Positions 35,446 to 45,296 of a stretch of DNA of 64,000 nucleotides are shown piece by piece. A model generated the notes under the pieces. It was not told where the DNA came from. It ran no database searches and worked only from the letters and a program-made list of their open reading frames with translations. Origin of the DNA: Lachnoclostridium sp. An181 (GTDB lineage: Bacteria > Bacillota > Clostridia > Lachnospirales > Lachnospiraceae); the NCBI RefSeq assembly GCF_002160325.1, contig NZ_NFKJ01000001.1, positions 186,001 to 250,000 on the forward strand, read 5' to 3'. Made by a program: the position numbers and the translations under genes. Every line of letters starts with the position of its first letter. The stretch's first letter is position 1.

Positions 35446-37428
35446 CTATTTTAAAATATTCGCTATTTTTTCTTTATTGCAGGAAAAATAAAGTTCTCTG
35501 TTATCTTTTAATGTGACCATGATCTCCATATCATTAAAATCATGCTCTGCAAACAAAGGGTCACTTTGATAACTTAGGAGCTCCAATATCTTCTGCTGTT
35601 TCTCCACATCTGTCACTGACTCCCTGTTTCCCGGCTTGTCTGTATCCTCGTCATAAACAATAACCTCCATTTCCTTTACATCTTCCTGCAAAACAGAGGT
35701 CTGAATCTCATAACCTGCTGCCTTAAGACTTTCGAGTGTCCGTTCATTTTCCTTATATACAGGCAGCATATAAGTCTCAAACGAGTCGTCCACGATCTCC
35801 AGCCTGGCAATTGGGTTTTCTTCCATCATCTGTTCCACGGAGATATCTTTAAAATCTTTTTTGTATGCACCCAAAATGGATCTTTTCTGCTCCTGTGTGA
35901 TATCCATATTCCCATAATTCTCAAGGATATCGTTTATATAAAACTCACTCTCCCTGCCCGGTTCGATCTTTTCCACTCCGAACATTTTTTCTTTGTACTC
36001 TTCGTTTTTACACATTTGTACAACAGTCTTTTTCACAGTCTCTCTGGACACATAATAGGTTCTGTATTTTGTCGTGTCTTTCTTTTCCTTATAGGCGATG
36101 ATACATCTTAATTTTTCTTTCAGTTTTCCTTCAAAATACTGCTCTTTGTCCAAAGCTTTCTCTGTATTTTTTGCACCTTCTTCTGCCAACGCATAAATCG
36201 GCCCAAACGCATCTGTCATGTTAGCCTGAAGATATTTTCTGTCTGCATTTCTCACAAAAAATCCATTGTCTTCTTCCACCAAAAGTGCCATCTGACTTAC
36301 CTTGTCTTTCTTTGGCAGATAACTGTCATACCCAAAAATATCCTTATAAAATGCAAAGAGAATCACCATCACTCCAAATACAGCGACTGCCGTACCAATC
36401 TTCCCGCAAACAATTTTTTTGATGTCCATATGGTACATAAATTCTATGGTCAAACATAAAAGCAAAGTTCCAAGCACAGAGATAACCGCCATCCATTTGA
36501 TTGGATGCACACTGGAACTTGTCATCACAGATGCAACAGCAAGGGAGAGCGGCACAGACAAAAGCACTTTTATAAATGATCCTGTCTTTTGAAAAGCAAG
36601 TGTACTTTCCGCTGCCTCCAAAGGCCGAAACCTGTATAAAAGATACCCTACACCAATCATGATCACAGCCAGCAAAAGCACCAGCAAAAGTCTTGTCCAT
36701 GAAAAAAGCCCTGACTGACAGTTCCCCACAAACTCAAAATAATTGCCAAGAGGTGAGAAAAACAGGTGGTTTCCTGTGTGGACAGAAGGCGTGTACGTGA
36801 CAAAAAAAGAACAGAGTTCATCAATCACAAAAAAAAGAACCGGCACATAGCTCATGAATACGATGGCTGCTAAAACTCCCATGATAATCTTCCCTGTCAA
36901 CATTACACTGACAACTGTAACCGAATAAATCAACAAAAAGTAAATGACCTGCACTGCAATTGTTCGAATCACCATATCAAAGACATCTGAAGGAAGTACA
37001 GACTTTTGGGCTGCAATTGCAATAAACATGGCATAGGATACCACAAACGGCACGACAAACATGAAAAAACTGCTCACATACGCCTTTGCATACAGCGCTC
37101 CTCTTGTCACTGGGAAACTGTGATAAAAATCTACCTTATCTTTGCTGTGCAGATAGGCAAAAGCAGAGAACGCACTCACAACTGCAATGAATGAGGCAGC
37201 TCCTGCAAAGAAAAAGTTTCCAGATCCTGCAAATTCCTCCACCCACTTTTTAAGAGACTCCACCCCATAAGCCCCTTCTGCCCCCAGTGATGCCAGCCTG
37301 TTTTCCAATTCCATCGCCCCATACACCGGATAGATACATAAAAACAGAACTGACGTAAAGGCCATCAGCCACATGCGCTGTCTGATATCATCTTTTACAA
37401 GCTTAAAAAATGAAATCTTTGATGTCAT
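35446..37428 (-). CDS. ABC transporter permease, large YtrC/D-like (DUF6449-type)
   Basis: A 660-residue membrane protein. The N-terminal half has about seven helices, including LMAFTSVLFLCIYPVYG, FIAVVSAFSAFAYLHSKDKVDFYHSFPVTRGALYAKAYVSSFFMF and a further cluster to residue about 360. The helix-flanking motif DFYHSFPVTR is typical of this family. The C-terminal half is a soluble, probably extracytoplasmic domain of about 300 residues. It forms a three-gene set with the ATPase at 37403 (26-base overlap) and the GntR regulator. Related YtrABCDEF systems respond to cell-wall antibiotics. Substrate unknown. Confidence 0.8.
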   Translation of the reverse strand: MTSKISFFKLVKDDIRQRMWLMAFTSVLFLCIYPVYGAMELENRLASLGAEGAYGVESLKKWVEEFAGSGNFFFAGAASFIAVVSAFSAFAYLHSKDKVDFYHSFPVTRGALYAKAYVSSFFMFVVPFVVSYAMFIAIAAQKSVLPSDVFDMVIRTIAVQVIYFLLIYSVTVVSVMLTGKIIMGVLAAIVFMSYVPVLFFVIDELCSFFVTYTPSVHTGNHLFFSPLGNYFEFVGNCQSGLFSWTRLLLVLLLAVIMIGVGYLLYRFRPLEAAESTLAFQKTGSFIKVLLSVPLSLAVASVMTSSSVHPIKWMAVISVLGTLLLCLTIEFMYHMDIKKIVCGKIGTAVAVFGVMVILFAFYKDIFGYDSYLPKKDKVSQMALLVEEDNGFFVRNADRKYLQANMTDAFGPIYALAEEGAKNTEKALDKEQYFEGKLKEKLRCIIAYKEKKDTTKYRTYYVSRETVKKTVVQMCKNEEYKEKMFGVEKIEPGRESEFYINDILENYGNMDITQEQKRSILGAYKKDFKDISVEQMMEENPIARLEIVDDSFETYMLPVYKENERTLESLKAAGYEIQTSVLQEDVKEMEVIVYDEDTDKPGNRESVTDVEKQQKILELLSYQSDPLFAEHDFNDMEIMVTLKDNRELYFSCNKEKIANILK

Positions 37429-38305
37429 ATCCCGCTACCTCCGTTTCACTAATAAAGATTTCCTCTAAAGTCAGCGGCAGCACTTCCGCAAACAGAGGAT
37501 TTTCTTCCTGTATGATCTGCATGACTTTTTCCCTTCTTCCCCTTGTCACAAGAGTGAGAAGAGAACCTCTTTTTTCATGCTTTAAAATATCCAGATTTTT
37601 AAGCGCTTCTTCTTCAGAAACCGGATTTTGGAAGACACATTGTACCTTGTGCAGATTCAATTTCATCTCATCCAAATCTTTTGTAAAAAGAATTCCTCCT
37701 TTGTGAAGAAGCCCTACATGCTCGCAGATATCTTCCAATTCACGCAGATTGTGGGATGCGATCACCGGAGTAAATGGACGTTTCATCATCTCCGAGATAA
37801 AAAGACTTTTCACCGCCTGGCGCATTACAGGATCCAGACCATCAAATGTCTCGTCACAGAATAAATACTTTGTGTTGCTGTGAATCCCAAGAAGAATGGA
37901 TACCTGCTTTTTCATACCTTTTGAAAAAGTGTTCATCTTCCGGTTTTTATCAATCCCAAATTCTTTTAAATTTTTTTCATACTTTGCTTTGTCGAATTTC
38001 GGATAGAACATGGCGTAATGCTCCCCCATACTCCCCGGCGTTGTGTTTGGTAAAAAATAACTTCCATCTGCCAAAAAGCAGATCAAAGATTTTCCTCCAG
38101 CATTTTCATAGACAGCCTGTCCGTCCACCAGGATCTCCCCCTCATCCTGCCTTAAAATTCCACTCAAAATACGAAACAGTGTACTTTTTCCGGCTCCATT
38201 GGAGCCGATAAGCCCGAACACTTCACCTTCCTGGATCGTGGCGTGGATATCAGAAAGCGCCTGTATATTGCCAAATTTTTTGCTGACTCCTTTGATCTCG
38301 ATCAT
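37403..38305 (-). CDS. ABC transporter ATP-binding protein (YtrB-like)
   Basis: A 300-residue ATPase from the ATG at 38305 with AAGGAGG upstream. Walker A is GSNGAGKST, the Q-loop region is CFLADGSYFLPNTTPG, the signature is FSKGMKKQVSI (variant of LSGGQ, usual in this family), Walker B is YLFCDETFDGLDPVMR and the switch His is VIASHNLREL. A C-terminal 75-residue extension is typical. Its start overlaps the GntR gene stop by four bases. It powers the large permease encoded downstream. Confidence 0.9.
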   Translation of the reverse strand: MIEIKGVSKKFGNIQALSDIHATIQEGEVFGLIGSNGAGKSTLFRILSGILRQDEGEILVDGQAVYENAGGKSLICFLADGSYFLPNTTPGSMGEHYAMFYPKFDKAKYEKNLKEFGIDKNRKMNTFSKGMKKQVSILLGIHSNTKYLFCDETFDGLDPVMRQAVKSLFISEMMKRPFTPVIASHNLRELEDICEHVGLLHKGGILFTKDLDEMKLNLHKVQCVFQNPVSEEEALKNLDILKHEKRGSLLTLVTRGRREKVMQIIQEENPLFAEVLPLTLEEIFISETEVAGYDIKDFIF

Positions 38306-38676
38306 AAATCCAACCCCTCCTTCCAATTTTCCTCCATGTAAGAAATACATGCTTTCTTTGAAATTCCCATATCTTTTCCCTTTTTTATCAGATCTCGCAG
38401 ATTTTCAAAAAACTCCTGTCTCTTCTGTTGCAGGACATCCTGATTGTCTGTCACAAAATTTCCTCTCCCCTTAACAGGATAAATATACCCTTGCTGCTCC
38501 AGCATGGCATACGCCTTTTGAATGGTATTCGGATTGATTGCCAATTCCACGGCCAATGCCCTGACGGACGGCATTTGACTGTCCGGCAATAGAACGCCCT
38601 TCACGATCAGCAGCTGAAATTTTTCCACAATCTGTTCATAAATCGGTTTCCTGCTCTGATAGTCGATCGTAATCAA
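38302..38676 (-). CDS. GntR-family transcriptional regulator, YtrA type
   Basis: A 124-residue regulator with an N-terminal winged helix: PIYEQIVEKFQLLIVKGVLLPDSQMPSVRALAVELAINPNTIQKAYAMLEQQGYIYPVKGRGNFV. A short helical C-terminal arm of about 50 residues has no ligand-binding domain, which places it in the YtrA subfamily. These repress their own ABC transporter operon. A perfect 8-base-arm palindrome downstream of the -10 box (38705-38725) is the likely operator. First gene of a three-gene operon. Confidence 0.92.
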   Translation of the reverse strand: MITIDYQSRKPIYEQIVEKFQLLIVKGVLLPDSQMPSVRALAVELAINPNTIQKAYAMLEQQGYIYPVKGRGNFVTDNQDVLQQKRQEFFENLRDLIKKGKDMGISKKACISYMEENWKEGLDL

Positions 38677-38704
38677 TTCTGCTCCCTTCTTTCAGTGTAT
38701 TTAC

Positions 38705-38759
38705 TGTACTATTATTGATAGTACACCAAGAATATATCATCACTGTTTCTCTATGTCAA
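38705..38759 (-). promoter_or_regulatory. Promoter and GntR operator of the ABC cassette
   Basis: Minus strand: TTGACA (38754-38759), 17-base spacer, TATATT (38731-38736). Five bases further, TGTACTAT-TATTG-ATAGTACA (38705-38725) is a perfect inverted repeat over the start site, as expected for an autorepressor of the YtrA type. Confidence 0.75.
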
Positions 38760-38771
38760 TTCCAAAGATCA

Positions 38772-38811
38772 AAAAATAACCGGAGAATTCCTAATAAAGA
38801 AATTCTCCGGT
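38772..38811 (-). terminator. Terminator after the NSS transporter gene
   Basis: Minus strand: arms ACCGGAGAATT / AATTCTCCGGT (38801-38811, 38779-38789) followed by TATTTTTTG. Strong Rho-independent terminator 14 bases after the stop. Confidence 0.9.
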
Positions 38812-38824
38812 ATTTGGGATCGAT

Positions 38825-40138
38825 CTATCCAATTCCCCCATAAACCACGCCCAGGATTACAACCAGAACAGTCACTGCAAGAAAAACATATTTTGCAAAC
38901 ACCAAAAACCCTTTTCCAAACCTTATTTTGCTGCCCTGATTGATCTCCTGCAATGCATCTTTGCTGTCATGCATATAGAAATAGACAATCAGCACAAGAA
39001 CCACCATGAGTGGCGAAACAACAATTGTAATAAAATTTGTAAAATTATCAAAAGCTCTCATATCCAAATTCAGAGGAGCAGACAAAAGAGCCAGGATCAA
39101 TCCAATGGCCACAGCTGCCTTTTTCCTTGGCACTTTATAATTGGTGATCACAGCCTCTGTCACCCCTTCCAGCATATTAATAGAGGAAGAGATGGCTGCA
39201 AAAAGCAAGCTTATAAAAAAGACGATCGCCACCAGAAACCCGCCCGGCATCTTGTCAAAAATGCTCGGCATTGTCATAAACAAAAGCGGAGGTCCTGTGT
39301 TGACATCCACATGGAAAGCAAAAACTGCCGGCATAATGACAAAAGACGCCAGAATCGCAGCCAAAGTATCCAGAACCGCTGTAGCCAGGGAAAGTCTCGG
39401 AATGTCATACTCCCGTTTCAGATAACTGCCGTATACTACCATACCGCACCCATTGATGGATACGGTAAAAAAGGCCTGTCCAAGCGCCATCACCCAGGTG
39501 TCAACCTCTTTTAAATACTCCCACTTTGGCTCAAGCAAGAATCGGACTCCCTCCGCAGCTCCCGGAAGACTTAAAGAGCGAATCGCGAGCAGAATAAAGA
39601 TGATAAACAGGGCCGGCATGATGATTTTACTGATTCTCTCGATTCCTTTTGTCACACCGCATGAGATGATCACTACGGTCAGAAGTATCGCAAAAATATT
39701 CCATGGGATAGAGGCGCTTGTCCCCGCAAATTCATGGAAATAGTTTGCCTTGTCTATCTCTTTGAGATCACCTGTGATACTCATAAACAAGTATTTCAAG
39801 ATCCATCCAACTACAATATTATAAAAGATAAAAACTCCGGCCAGACCGATCGCCGGCAACGCTCCCCAAAACTTTCCTCCCCTTTTCTTTTTCTGCTGAA
39901 AGACAGTGATGATTCCGTACATAGAACCTCCTTTGAACCTTCTTCCAAAAGAGAATTCCGCCATCAATCCGGTTGTCCCCAAAATAAGGACAAACAAGAG
40001 GTATGGAATCAAAAATGCCGCCCCGCCATATCTTCCGAGGCGGTATGGAAACATCCATATATTTCCCAGCCCTATGGCTGAGCCAATACATGCCATGACA
40101 AATCCAATCTTGCTTGTAAAAGTCTCTCTTTTTTCCAT
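38825..40138 (-). CDS. Neurotransmitter:sodium symporter (NSS/SNF) family transporter
   Basis: A 437-residue LeuT-fold transporter with 11-12 helices. TM1 carries the unwound Na+/substrate site ACIGSAIGLGNIWMFPYRLGRYGGAAFLIPY (about residues 15-45), and TM6 has the ALGQAFFTVSINGCGMVVYGSYL motif. It lacks the TM1 Trp/Asn changes that would rule out amino acid transport. Bacterial members move tryptophan, tyrosine, leucine, alanine or other amino acids with Na+; the substrate is not determinable. Single gene with its own terminator. Confidence 0.9.
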   Translation of the reverse strand: MEKRETFTSKIGFVMACIGSAIGLGNIWMFPYRLGRYGGAAFLIPYLLFVLILGTTGLMAEFSFGRRFKGGSMYGIITVFQQKKKRGGKFWGALPAIGLAGVFIFYNIVVGWILKYLFMSITGDLKEIDKANYFHEFAGTSASIPWNIFAILLTVVIISCGVTKGIERISKIIMPALFIIFILLAIRSLSLPGAAEGVRFLLEPKWEYLKEVDTWVMALGQAFFTVSINGCGMVVYGSYLKREYDIPRLSLATAVLDTLAAILASFVIMPAVFAFHVDVNTGPPLLFMTMPSIFDKMPGGFLVAIVFFISLLFAAISSSINMLEGVTEAVITNYKVPRKKAAVAIGLILALLSAPLNLDMRAFDNFTNFITIVVSPLMVVLVLIVYFYMHDSKDALQEINQGSKIRFGKGFLVFAKYVFLAVTVLVVILGVVYGGIG

Positions 40139-40201
40139 AACATTCTCCTATTCTTTTTCTATTCGCCCTATTCTAGCACACATTAATGCGTTAAAGCAAC
40201 A

Positions 40202-40227
40202 CAAACCGCAGATTTTGCTGCGGTTTG
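40202..40227. terminator. Hairpin after the membrane dipeptidase gene
   Basis: Perfect 10-base arms CAAACCGCAG / CTGCGGTTTG with a six-base loop, 14 bases after the stop of the gene at 40241. The tail on the minus strand is TGTTGCTTT, so it is a moderate terminator. Confidence 0.65.
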
Positions 40228-40240
40228 TTCTGTTTAAGTG

Positions 40241-41215
40241 CTATTTCATTACTTCTGCCATAATACGGAGCGCGTTTTTATACCATACTTTTTCCAGTAT
40301 CTTTTCTGTAAAACCATGTTTTTTCAGATAATCATAAAAATCCGGCATCTGGCCAATGTTTTTAATAGAGGATATTCCCTCGTCAAAACCGTCAAAATCT
40401 GTGCCAATAGCCACTGCATCTTCCCCTGCCACAGACACCATGTGCCGGAGGTGGACAGCAAGCTTTTCCATATTTGAACGTCCGTTTTTATCTACAAAAT
40501 AGGGGTATAGATTCAGGCCAACCACTCCTCCATGGTTCCCAAGCTCCAAAAGCATTTCATCTGTCAGATTCCTTGGATGCGCACAAAGGCTTCTTGCATT
40601 GGAGTGGGAGGCAACAACCGGTGCCTTGCTAAGACATATGACATCCCAGAACCCCTGGTCAGACAAGTGCGAAACATCTATGATCATCCCTTTTTCATTC
40701 ATAAAAGAGACAACTTCCATCCCAAATTTTTTAAGCCCTTTCTCCATGATATTTCGATCTCTACTATTTGGATATCCGATACAATTCTCCTCATTCCATG
40801 TCAATGTCAAAAGCCGAACACCTTCTTCATAAAATGTTTCCAGACGGCTTATTTTCTCTTCCAAAACACCGCCTTCCTCCACACTTTTGATTGCTGCTAT
40901 TTTCCCCTGTCTATGTGTACCTAACACATCCCCTGCATTTTTGGCCCATTCAATTTTTCCTTCTGTTCTCTCTATCTCTTCATCAAGAGCTTTCAACATC
41001 ATTAAAGCTTCTCTGTACCCTTTACTCCATCTTCCTTTCCCCTGAAACTTTCCCATATACACAAAGGCAGCAAAAAACTGCGCCATACTCTCCGCCTTTT
41101 CAAGCCCCAAAAGGCTGACTGCGCCCTCATTCCTGCATATGTCCACCTCTTTCCCTTCTGCTCTGTCCTTCAAAAGTTTCCAGATCATGTCACAGTGCAG
41201 ATCGATCAAATGCAT
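40241..41215 (-). CDS. Membrane dipeptidase, peptidase M19 family
   Basis: A 324-residue amidohydrolase-fold enzyme. The metal-binding start is LIDLHCDMIWKL (HxD), the bridging Glu probably lies in KSVEEGGVL, IDVSHLSDQGFWD and APVVASHSNARSLCAHPRNLTDEML give the His ligands, and VAIGTDFDGFDEGI is the C-terminal Asp motif. The family hydrolyses dipeptides, including D-amino-acid and dehydro-dipeptides, and is related to renal dipeptidase. There is no signal peptide, so it acts in the cytoplasm. It is divergent from the C26 amidohydrolase gene. Confidence 0.93.
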   Translation of the reverse strand: MHLIDLHCDMIWKLLKDRAEGKEVDICRNEGAVSLLGLEKAESMAQFFAAFVYMGKFQGKGRWSKGYREALMMLKALDEEIERTEGKIEWAKNAGDVLGTHRQGKIAAIKSVEEGGVLEEKISRLETFYEEGVRLLTLTWNEENCIGYPNSRDRNIMEKGLKKFGMEVVSFMNEKGMIIDVSHLSDQGFWDVICLSKAPVVASHSNARSLCAHPRNLTDEMLLELGNHGGVVGLNLYPYFVDKNGRSNMEKLAVHLRHMVSVAGEDAVAIGTDFDGFDEGISSIKNIGQMPDFYDYLKKHGFTEKILEKVWYKNALRIMAEVMK

Positions 41216-41281
41216 ATCTTTGTCCTCCTTTTCATAGTCTGTATTATCTTAATCAATATGTATTTCAGAAAGGATTTGAAT

Positions 41282-42004
41282 ATGAAACCAATCATCGGTA
41301 TCCTCACCTGCGGATTCATCCGCCAAAGTCAATTTGTCCCTCAGTCATATATCCAGGCAATTGAAACATTTAAAGCCTCTCCTGTCATTATACCAGCACT
41401 TCTGCCTTCCCACGAGCTCAGTACATATCTTTCCCTCTGTGACGGATTTCTTTTCTGCGGCGGGGAGGATGTCAATCCGGTCCTTTTTAACCAGGAGCTG
41501 CACCCGCTATCAGGGCACACGAACTTTCTCCTCGATGTCTTTCAGATCCAGTTTATGGAGGAAGTATTAAAGACCCAAAAACCGCTTCTCGCAATCTGCA
41601 GAGGGGTCCAGATCTTAAACCTTGCAAGGGGTGGTTCCCTGTATCAGGATTTGACTCTTCAGCCTGGCGCCTCCATCTGCCATATGCAAAAGACACTCTC
41701 AAAAGGCGACATCTGCCATCAGGTAAAAATCCAGCCAGGCACTCTTCTGTCCCGCATCCTTGGAGACAGTGTCTACACGAACAGCTATCATCACCAGAGT
41801 ATCCGGGATGTGGGCGCAGACCTTGTCGTCTCTGCCAGAACTTCGGACAAAACCATTGAAGCTCTGGAGTTTCCAGACTCTCCTTATGTGCTTGGCGTAC
41901 AATGGCACCCGGAACATATGTATGAGTCCTCCAAAAAAATGAGCCGTCTTTTTTCTTCCTTTATAGAGGCTGCCAACAATACACTCTCCGCGAAAATTTC
42001 TTGA
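41282..42004 (+). CDS. Gamma-glutamyl-gamma-aminobutyrate hydrolase-like (peptidase C26) enzyme
   Basis: A 240-residue class-I glutamine-amidotransferase-fold hydrolase from the ATG at 41282 with AAAGGA upstream; the longer in-frame N-terminus is leader. The nucleophile Cys is in LLAICRGVQILNLARGGSLYQDL, the His-Glu pair in VLGVQWHPEHM, and GFLFCGGEDVNP and SYHHQSIRDVG are PuuD-type signatures. It cleaves gamma-glutamyl amide bonds in putrescine catabolism, folyl-polyglutamate or peptide turnover. Which one is unknown; no other puu genes are near. Confidence 0.9.
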   Translation: MKPIIGILTCGFIRQSQFVPQSYIQAIETFKASPVIIPALLPSHELSTYLSLCDGFLFCGGEDVNPVLFNQELHPLSGHTNFLLDVFQIQFMEEVLKTQKPLLAICRGVQILNLARGGSLYQDLTLQPGASICHMQKTLSKGDICHQVKIQPGTLLSRILGDSVYTNSYHHQSIRDVGADLVVSARTSDKTIEALEFPDSPYVLGVQWHPEHMYESSKKMSRLFSSFIEAANNTLSAKIS

Positions 42005-42055
42005 CAGCGCATTCCTCCAATAGTAGATTATATCTTAGACTGATTGGAGGTTATT

Positions 42056-43612
42056 ATGAGCATTTTAAATGTAGAGCACTTATCTCACGGATTTGGAGAC
42101 AGAGCAATTTTCAATGATGTCTCCTTCCGTCTGTTAAAAGGAGAACATATCGGCCTTGTGGGCGCAAACGGAGAAGGAAAATCCACCTTTCTCAACGTGG
42201 TGACAGGGCATTTAAAACCAGACGAGGGAAAGATTGAGTGGGCAAAAAAAGTACGCGTCGGCTACCTTGACCAACACACGGTTCTGAAACAGGGAATGTG
42301 TATTCGGGATGTACTCAAATCTGCTTTTTCCTACCTATTCGAGATGGAAGAACGGATGAATGACATCTGCAATGCCCTCGGGAATGCCAGTGAAGACGAA
42401 ATGGCAGCAATGATGGAGGAGCTTGGCACCATCCAGGACGCTCTGACTTTGCACGATTTCTATACAATAGATTCCAAAGTCGAAGAGGTAGCACGCGCAC
42501 TTGGCCTCTTGGATCTTGGCCTTGAGAGGGATGTCACAGATTTGAGCGGCGGTCAGAGAACCAAAGTCCTTTTGGCCAAACTTTTATTGGAAAAACCGGA
42601 CATCCTTCTCTTGGATGAGCCAACGAACTATCTGGATGAGGAACATATTGCCTGGTTGAAACGCTATCTGATTGACTACGAAAATGCGTTTATTCTTATC
42701 TCCCACGATATCCCGTTTCTCAACGAAGTTATCAATATCATCTATCATATGGAAAATCAGGAGCTGAACCGCTATGTTGGGGACTATGAACATTTCCAGG
42801 AAGTGTACGCAGTCAAAAAAGCACAGCTCGAGGCAGCTTACAAAAGGCAGCAGCAGGAAATCAGTGAATTAAAAGATTTTGTTGCCAGAAACAAGGCAAG
42901 AGTATCCACGCGAAACATGGCCATGTCAAGACAGAAAAAACTGGACAAAATGGATGTCATCGAGCTTGCAAAGGAACGCCCAAAACCGGAATTTCATTTC
43001 CGTGTTGGCCGGACACCTGGCAAATTGATTTTTGAGACAAAGGATCTGGTCATCGGTTATGACTCTCCGCTCTCCAAACCACTGAATCTTTCCATGGAGC
43101 GCGGACAGAAAATCGCTCTGACAGGGGCAAACGGAATCGGAAAGACAACACTTTTAAAGAGCATACTTGGTTTGATTCCAGCCCTCTTTGGAAACTGCAC
43201 ACTTGGAGAAAATCTGCAGATCGGATATTTTGAACAGGAAATCAAAGAACAAAACACCAGGACTTGTATTGAAGAGATCTGGGATGAATTTCCTTCCTAC
43301 TCCCAGTATGAAGTCCGCTCTGCTCTTGCCAAATGCGGCCTTACTACCAAACATATTGAAAGTCAGGTAAGGGTGTTAAGCGGAGGAGAACAGGCAAAAG
43401 TACGTCTTTGCAAATTGATCAACCGGGAAACCAATATCCTGTTGCTGGACGAGCCGACAAACCATCTGGACGTAGATGCAAAAGAAGAACTGAAACGTGC
43501 GCTTTTGGAATACAAAGGCAGCATTCTTCTCATTTGCCATGAGCCGGAATTTTACAAAGATGTGGTGCAGGAAGTTTGGGACTGCACAAAATGGACCACT
43601 AAAATCTTTTAG
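42056..43612 (+). CDS. ABC-F family ATP-binding protein
   Basis: A 518-residue protein from the ATG at 42056, preceded by GGAGG. It has two ABC domains in one chain and no transmembrane part. Domain 1: Walker A GANGEGKST, signature LSGGQRTK, Walker B ILLLDEPTNYLDEEH. The inter-domain linker (about 245-310) is the basic P-site-tRNA-interaction region with VSTRNMAMSRQKKLDKMD. Domain 2: GANGIGKTT, LSGGEQAK, ILLLDEPTNHLD. This is a translation factor of the Uup/YkpA/YbiT kind that acts on the ribosome E site; some relatives give antibiotic resistance. The short C-terminus argues for a housekeeping form. Confidence 0.93.
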   Translation: MSILNVEHLSHGFGDRAIFNDVSFRLLKGEHIGLVGANGEGKSTFLNVVTGHLKPDEGKIEWAKKVRVGYLDQHTVLKQGMCIRDVLKSAFSYLFEMEERMNDICNALGNASEDEMAAMMEELGTIQDALTLHDFYTIDSKVEEVARALGLLDLGLERDVTDLSGGQRTKVLLAKLLLEKPDILLLDEPTNYLDEEHIAWLKRYLIDYENAFILISHDIPFLNEVINIIYHMENQELNRYVGDYEHFQEVYAVKKAQLEAAYKRQQQEISELKDFVARNKARVSTRNMAMSRQKKLDKMDVIELAKERPKPEFHFRVGRTPGKLIFETKDLVIGYDSPLSKPLNLSMERGQKIALTGANGIGKTTLLKSILGLIPALFGNCTLGENLQIGYFEQEIKEQNTRTCIEEIWDEFPSYSQYEVRSALAKCGLTTKHIESQVRVLSGGEQAKVRLCKLINRETNILLLDEPTNHLDVDAKEELKRALLEYKGSILLICHEPEFYKDVVQEVWDCTKWTTKIF

Positions 43613-43625
43613 TGGTCCATTTTTC
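43591..43625. terminator. Bidirectional terminator overlapping the ABC-F stop codon
   Basis: Perfect 14-base arms (43591-43604 and 43607-43620) with a two-base centre. T runs follow on both strands. The ABC-F stop TAG at 43610-43612 lies inside the 3' arm, and the EFR1 gene ends on the other side at 43625. Confidence 0.9.
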
Positions 43626-44389
43626 TACCATTCCCCTTTGATATCTGGATGTTCATATCTTCCCTTTTTCAGCGTTCTACTTCCGTACTGAATCGCCTGG
43701 ACCGGGCATCGGTTGATGCACGCCATACAGAAAATGCACTGTTTTTTTACCCAAATCGGTTTTCCATCCTCTATCCGTATAGCTCTTGCAGGACAGATAG
43801 ACGCACATTTTCCACAGCTGATGCACGTATCCTCGGCATGAAATTTTGCGGTTTTCCTGCCGTTTCTATATAGCGGCTGCATCACTGTGCTCAAAGCAAA
43901 GCCTTTTGCTTTGGACCATCTGCCATCCTCTTTCCTTTTGACTGATGCAGAGATAACAGCAATCTCTTTCTCTGTCTTTTTCAAAATCTTTTCGACCTCT
44001 TCCTCCGTTGGTGCCTGAAACATCACGACATAATTATCGGGCATCACGAGCGGAAAGACTGCTTTTAGTTGATGTCCTCTTTTTTCTAGAATACTTTTCA
44101 TCTGTTTATCTGCAGCCCCGATACTGCTTCCGCAAGTCATCACTCCGTATAGATACGGTTTTCTATCTTCCTGAAAACAAACTCGGTGCAGAAAATACGC
44201 GACAATACTTGGCAATCCCCAAAAATACACCGGGAACACAAAACCAACACTTTCCTCCTCTCCAATCTCATAGGAAAATTTCTTTTCTCTGACTGCCTTT
44301 GTGATATCTACTTTCCGCTCTGCCAGTTCTTTTTCCAAATATCTTGCCGCGGCAAGAGAATTTCCGGTACCGCTAAAATAAAAAATCAT
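43625..44389 (-). CDS. EFR1 family ferrodoxin (flavodoxin plus two 4Fe-4S clusters)
   Basis: A 254-residue two-domain redox protein. The N-terminal flavodoxin fold starts [21 protein letters not shown] with FMN-phosphate loop SGTGNS, and has [14 protein letters not shown] and [14 protein letters not shown]. The C-terminal bacterial ferredoxin domain binds two 4Fe-4S clusters through [12 protein letters not shown] and [19 protein letters not shown]. This fusion is common in Clostridia and serves in electron transfer between ferredoxin and flavin; its partner is unknown. Its start overlaps the uridine phosphorylase stop by four bases. Confidence 0.92.
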   Translation of the reverse strand: MIFYFSGTGNSLAAARYLEKELAERKVDITKAVREKKFSYEIGEEESVGFVFPVYFWGLPSIVAYFLHRVCFQEDRKPYLYGVMTCGSSIGAADKQMKSILEKRGHQLKAVFPLVMPDNYVVMFQAPTEEEVEKILKKTEKEIAVISASVKRKEDGRWSKAKGFALSTVMQPLYRNGRKTAKFHAEDTCISCGKCASICPARAIRIEDGKPIWVKKQCIFCMACINRCPVQAIQYGSRTLKKGRYEHPDIKGEW

Positions 44390-45165
44390 TGTCCAGCCTC
44401 TCTTTCTTTTAAAATCATTTCCCTAACTGCTTCCACCGCAACTTTCACCGCCGCCTCTGTATCATGCACAATAGGATTATCCAGACCTTTCTTTTCTCTT
44501 TCCTGATTTCCCATGACAAGAAATGTGGATCCAGCTCTTACGTGCAGATAACTTGCAACAATAAAAAGCGCTGCCGACTCCATCTCCGATGCTTTGCATC
44601 CAAGGCGCAGCCAGGCATTCCATTTTTCTGTCAGCTCATAACTTACCGGCTTGCTCTCTGGTTCATGCTGGCCATAAAAAGAATCCTTACACTCCACAAC
44701 CCCTGCATGATATGTGTACCCCAATCTTTTTGCGGCATTTACAAGGGCATTGGTCACTGTAAGGTCAGCCACGGCCGGAAATTCTATCGGGGCATATTCC
44801 CGGCTCGTCCCCTCCTTTCGGATTGCCCCCGTGGCAACCACAATATCTCCTCCTTTGACATCCAATTCCATCCCACCGCATGTACCAATCCGCACAAAAG
44901 TATCCGCTCCGCATTTTACAAGTTCTTCCATTGCAATGGCTGCCGATGGTCCTCCAATTCCCGTGGATGTCACGCTTACCTTCTCTCCGTTCAAAAATCC
45001 CGTATAGGTAACAAACTCCCTGCTGTCGGCTATCAGCCTTGAACTTTCAAAATGTTCTGCAATGAGCGCACACCGTTTCGGATCACCTGGAAGAATCACA
45101 TATCTTCCTACGTCTCCTTTTCTTATTTGAAGATGGTACTGCACTCCTTCTTTTGCATATTTCAT
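44386..45165 (-). CDS. udp: Uridine phosphorylase
   Basis: A 259-residue nucleoside phosphorylase from the ATG at 45165. It shows [80 protein letters not shown] and the specificity loop [18 protein letters not shown]. These match the Udp rather than DeoD subgroup ([11 protein letters not shown] in the pyrimidine loop). It cleaves uridine with phosphate to uracil and ribose-1-phosphate in salvage. Translationally coupled to the EFR1 gene, though no functional link is evident. Confidence 0.88.
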   Translation of the reverse strand: MKYAKEGVQYHLQIRKGDVGRYVILPGDPKRCALIAEHFESSRLIADSREFVTYTGFLNGEKVSVTSTGIGGPSAAIAMEELVKCGADTFVRIGTCGGMELDVKGGDIVVATGAIRKEGTSREYAPIEFPAVADLTVTNALVNAAKRLGYTYHAGVVECKDSFYGQHEPESKPVSYELTEKWNAWLRLGCKASEMESAALFIVASYLHVRAGSTFLVMGNQEREKKGLDNPIVHDTEAAVKVAVEAVREMILKEREAGQ

Positions 45166-45216
45166 AACACACCCCTTTTCTTTAAACCTTCTTTTCACAT
45201 TTTCTCTGAAATGAAC

Positions 45217-45252
45217 AAGGATGCTGCAAATCCTGCTGTCTGCAACATCCTT
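45217..45252 (-). terminator. Terminator after the Na/Pi transporter gene
   Basis: Minus strand: arms AAGGATGTTGCA / TGCAGCATCCTT (45241-45252, 45217-45228), one G-U pair, followed by GTTCATTT. It lies between the transporter stop at 45297 and the uridine phosphorylase gene. Confidence 0.75.
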
Positions 45253-45296
45253 CTTTTGTGTTCATTATACTCTTTTTTTGCCTTTCAAACAATCCC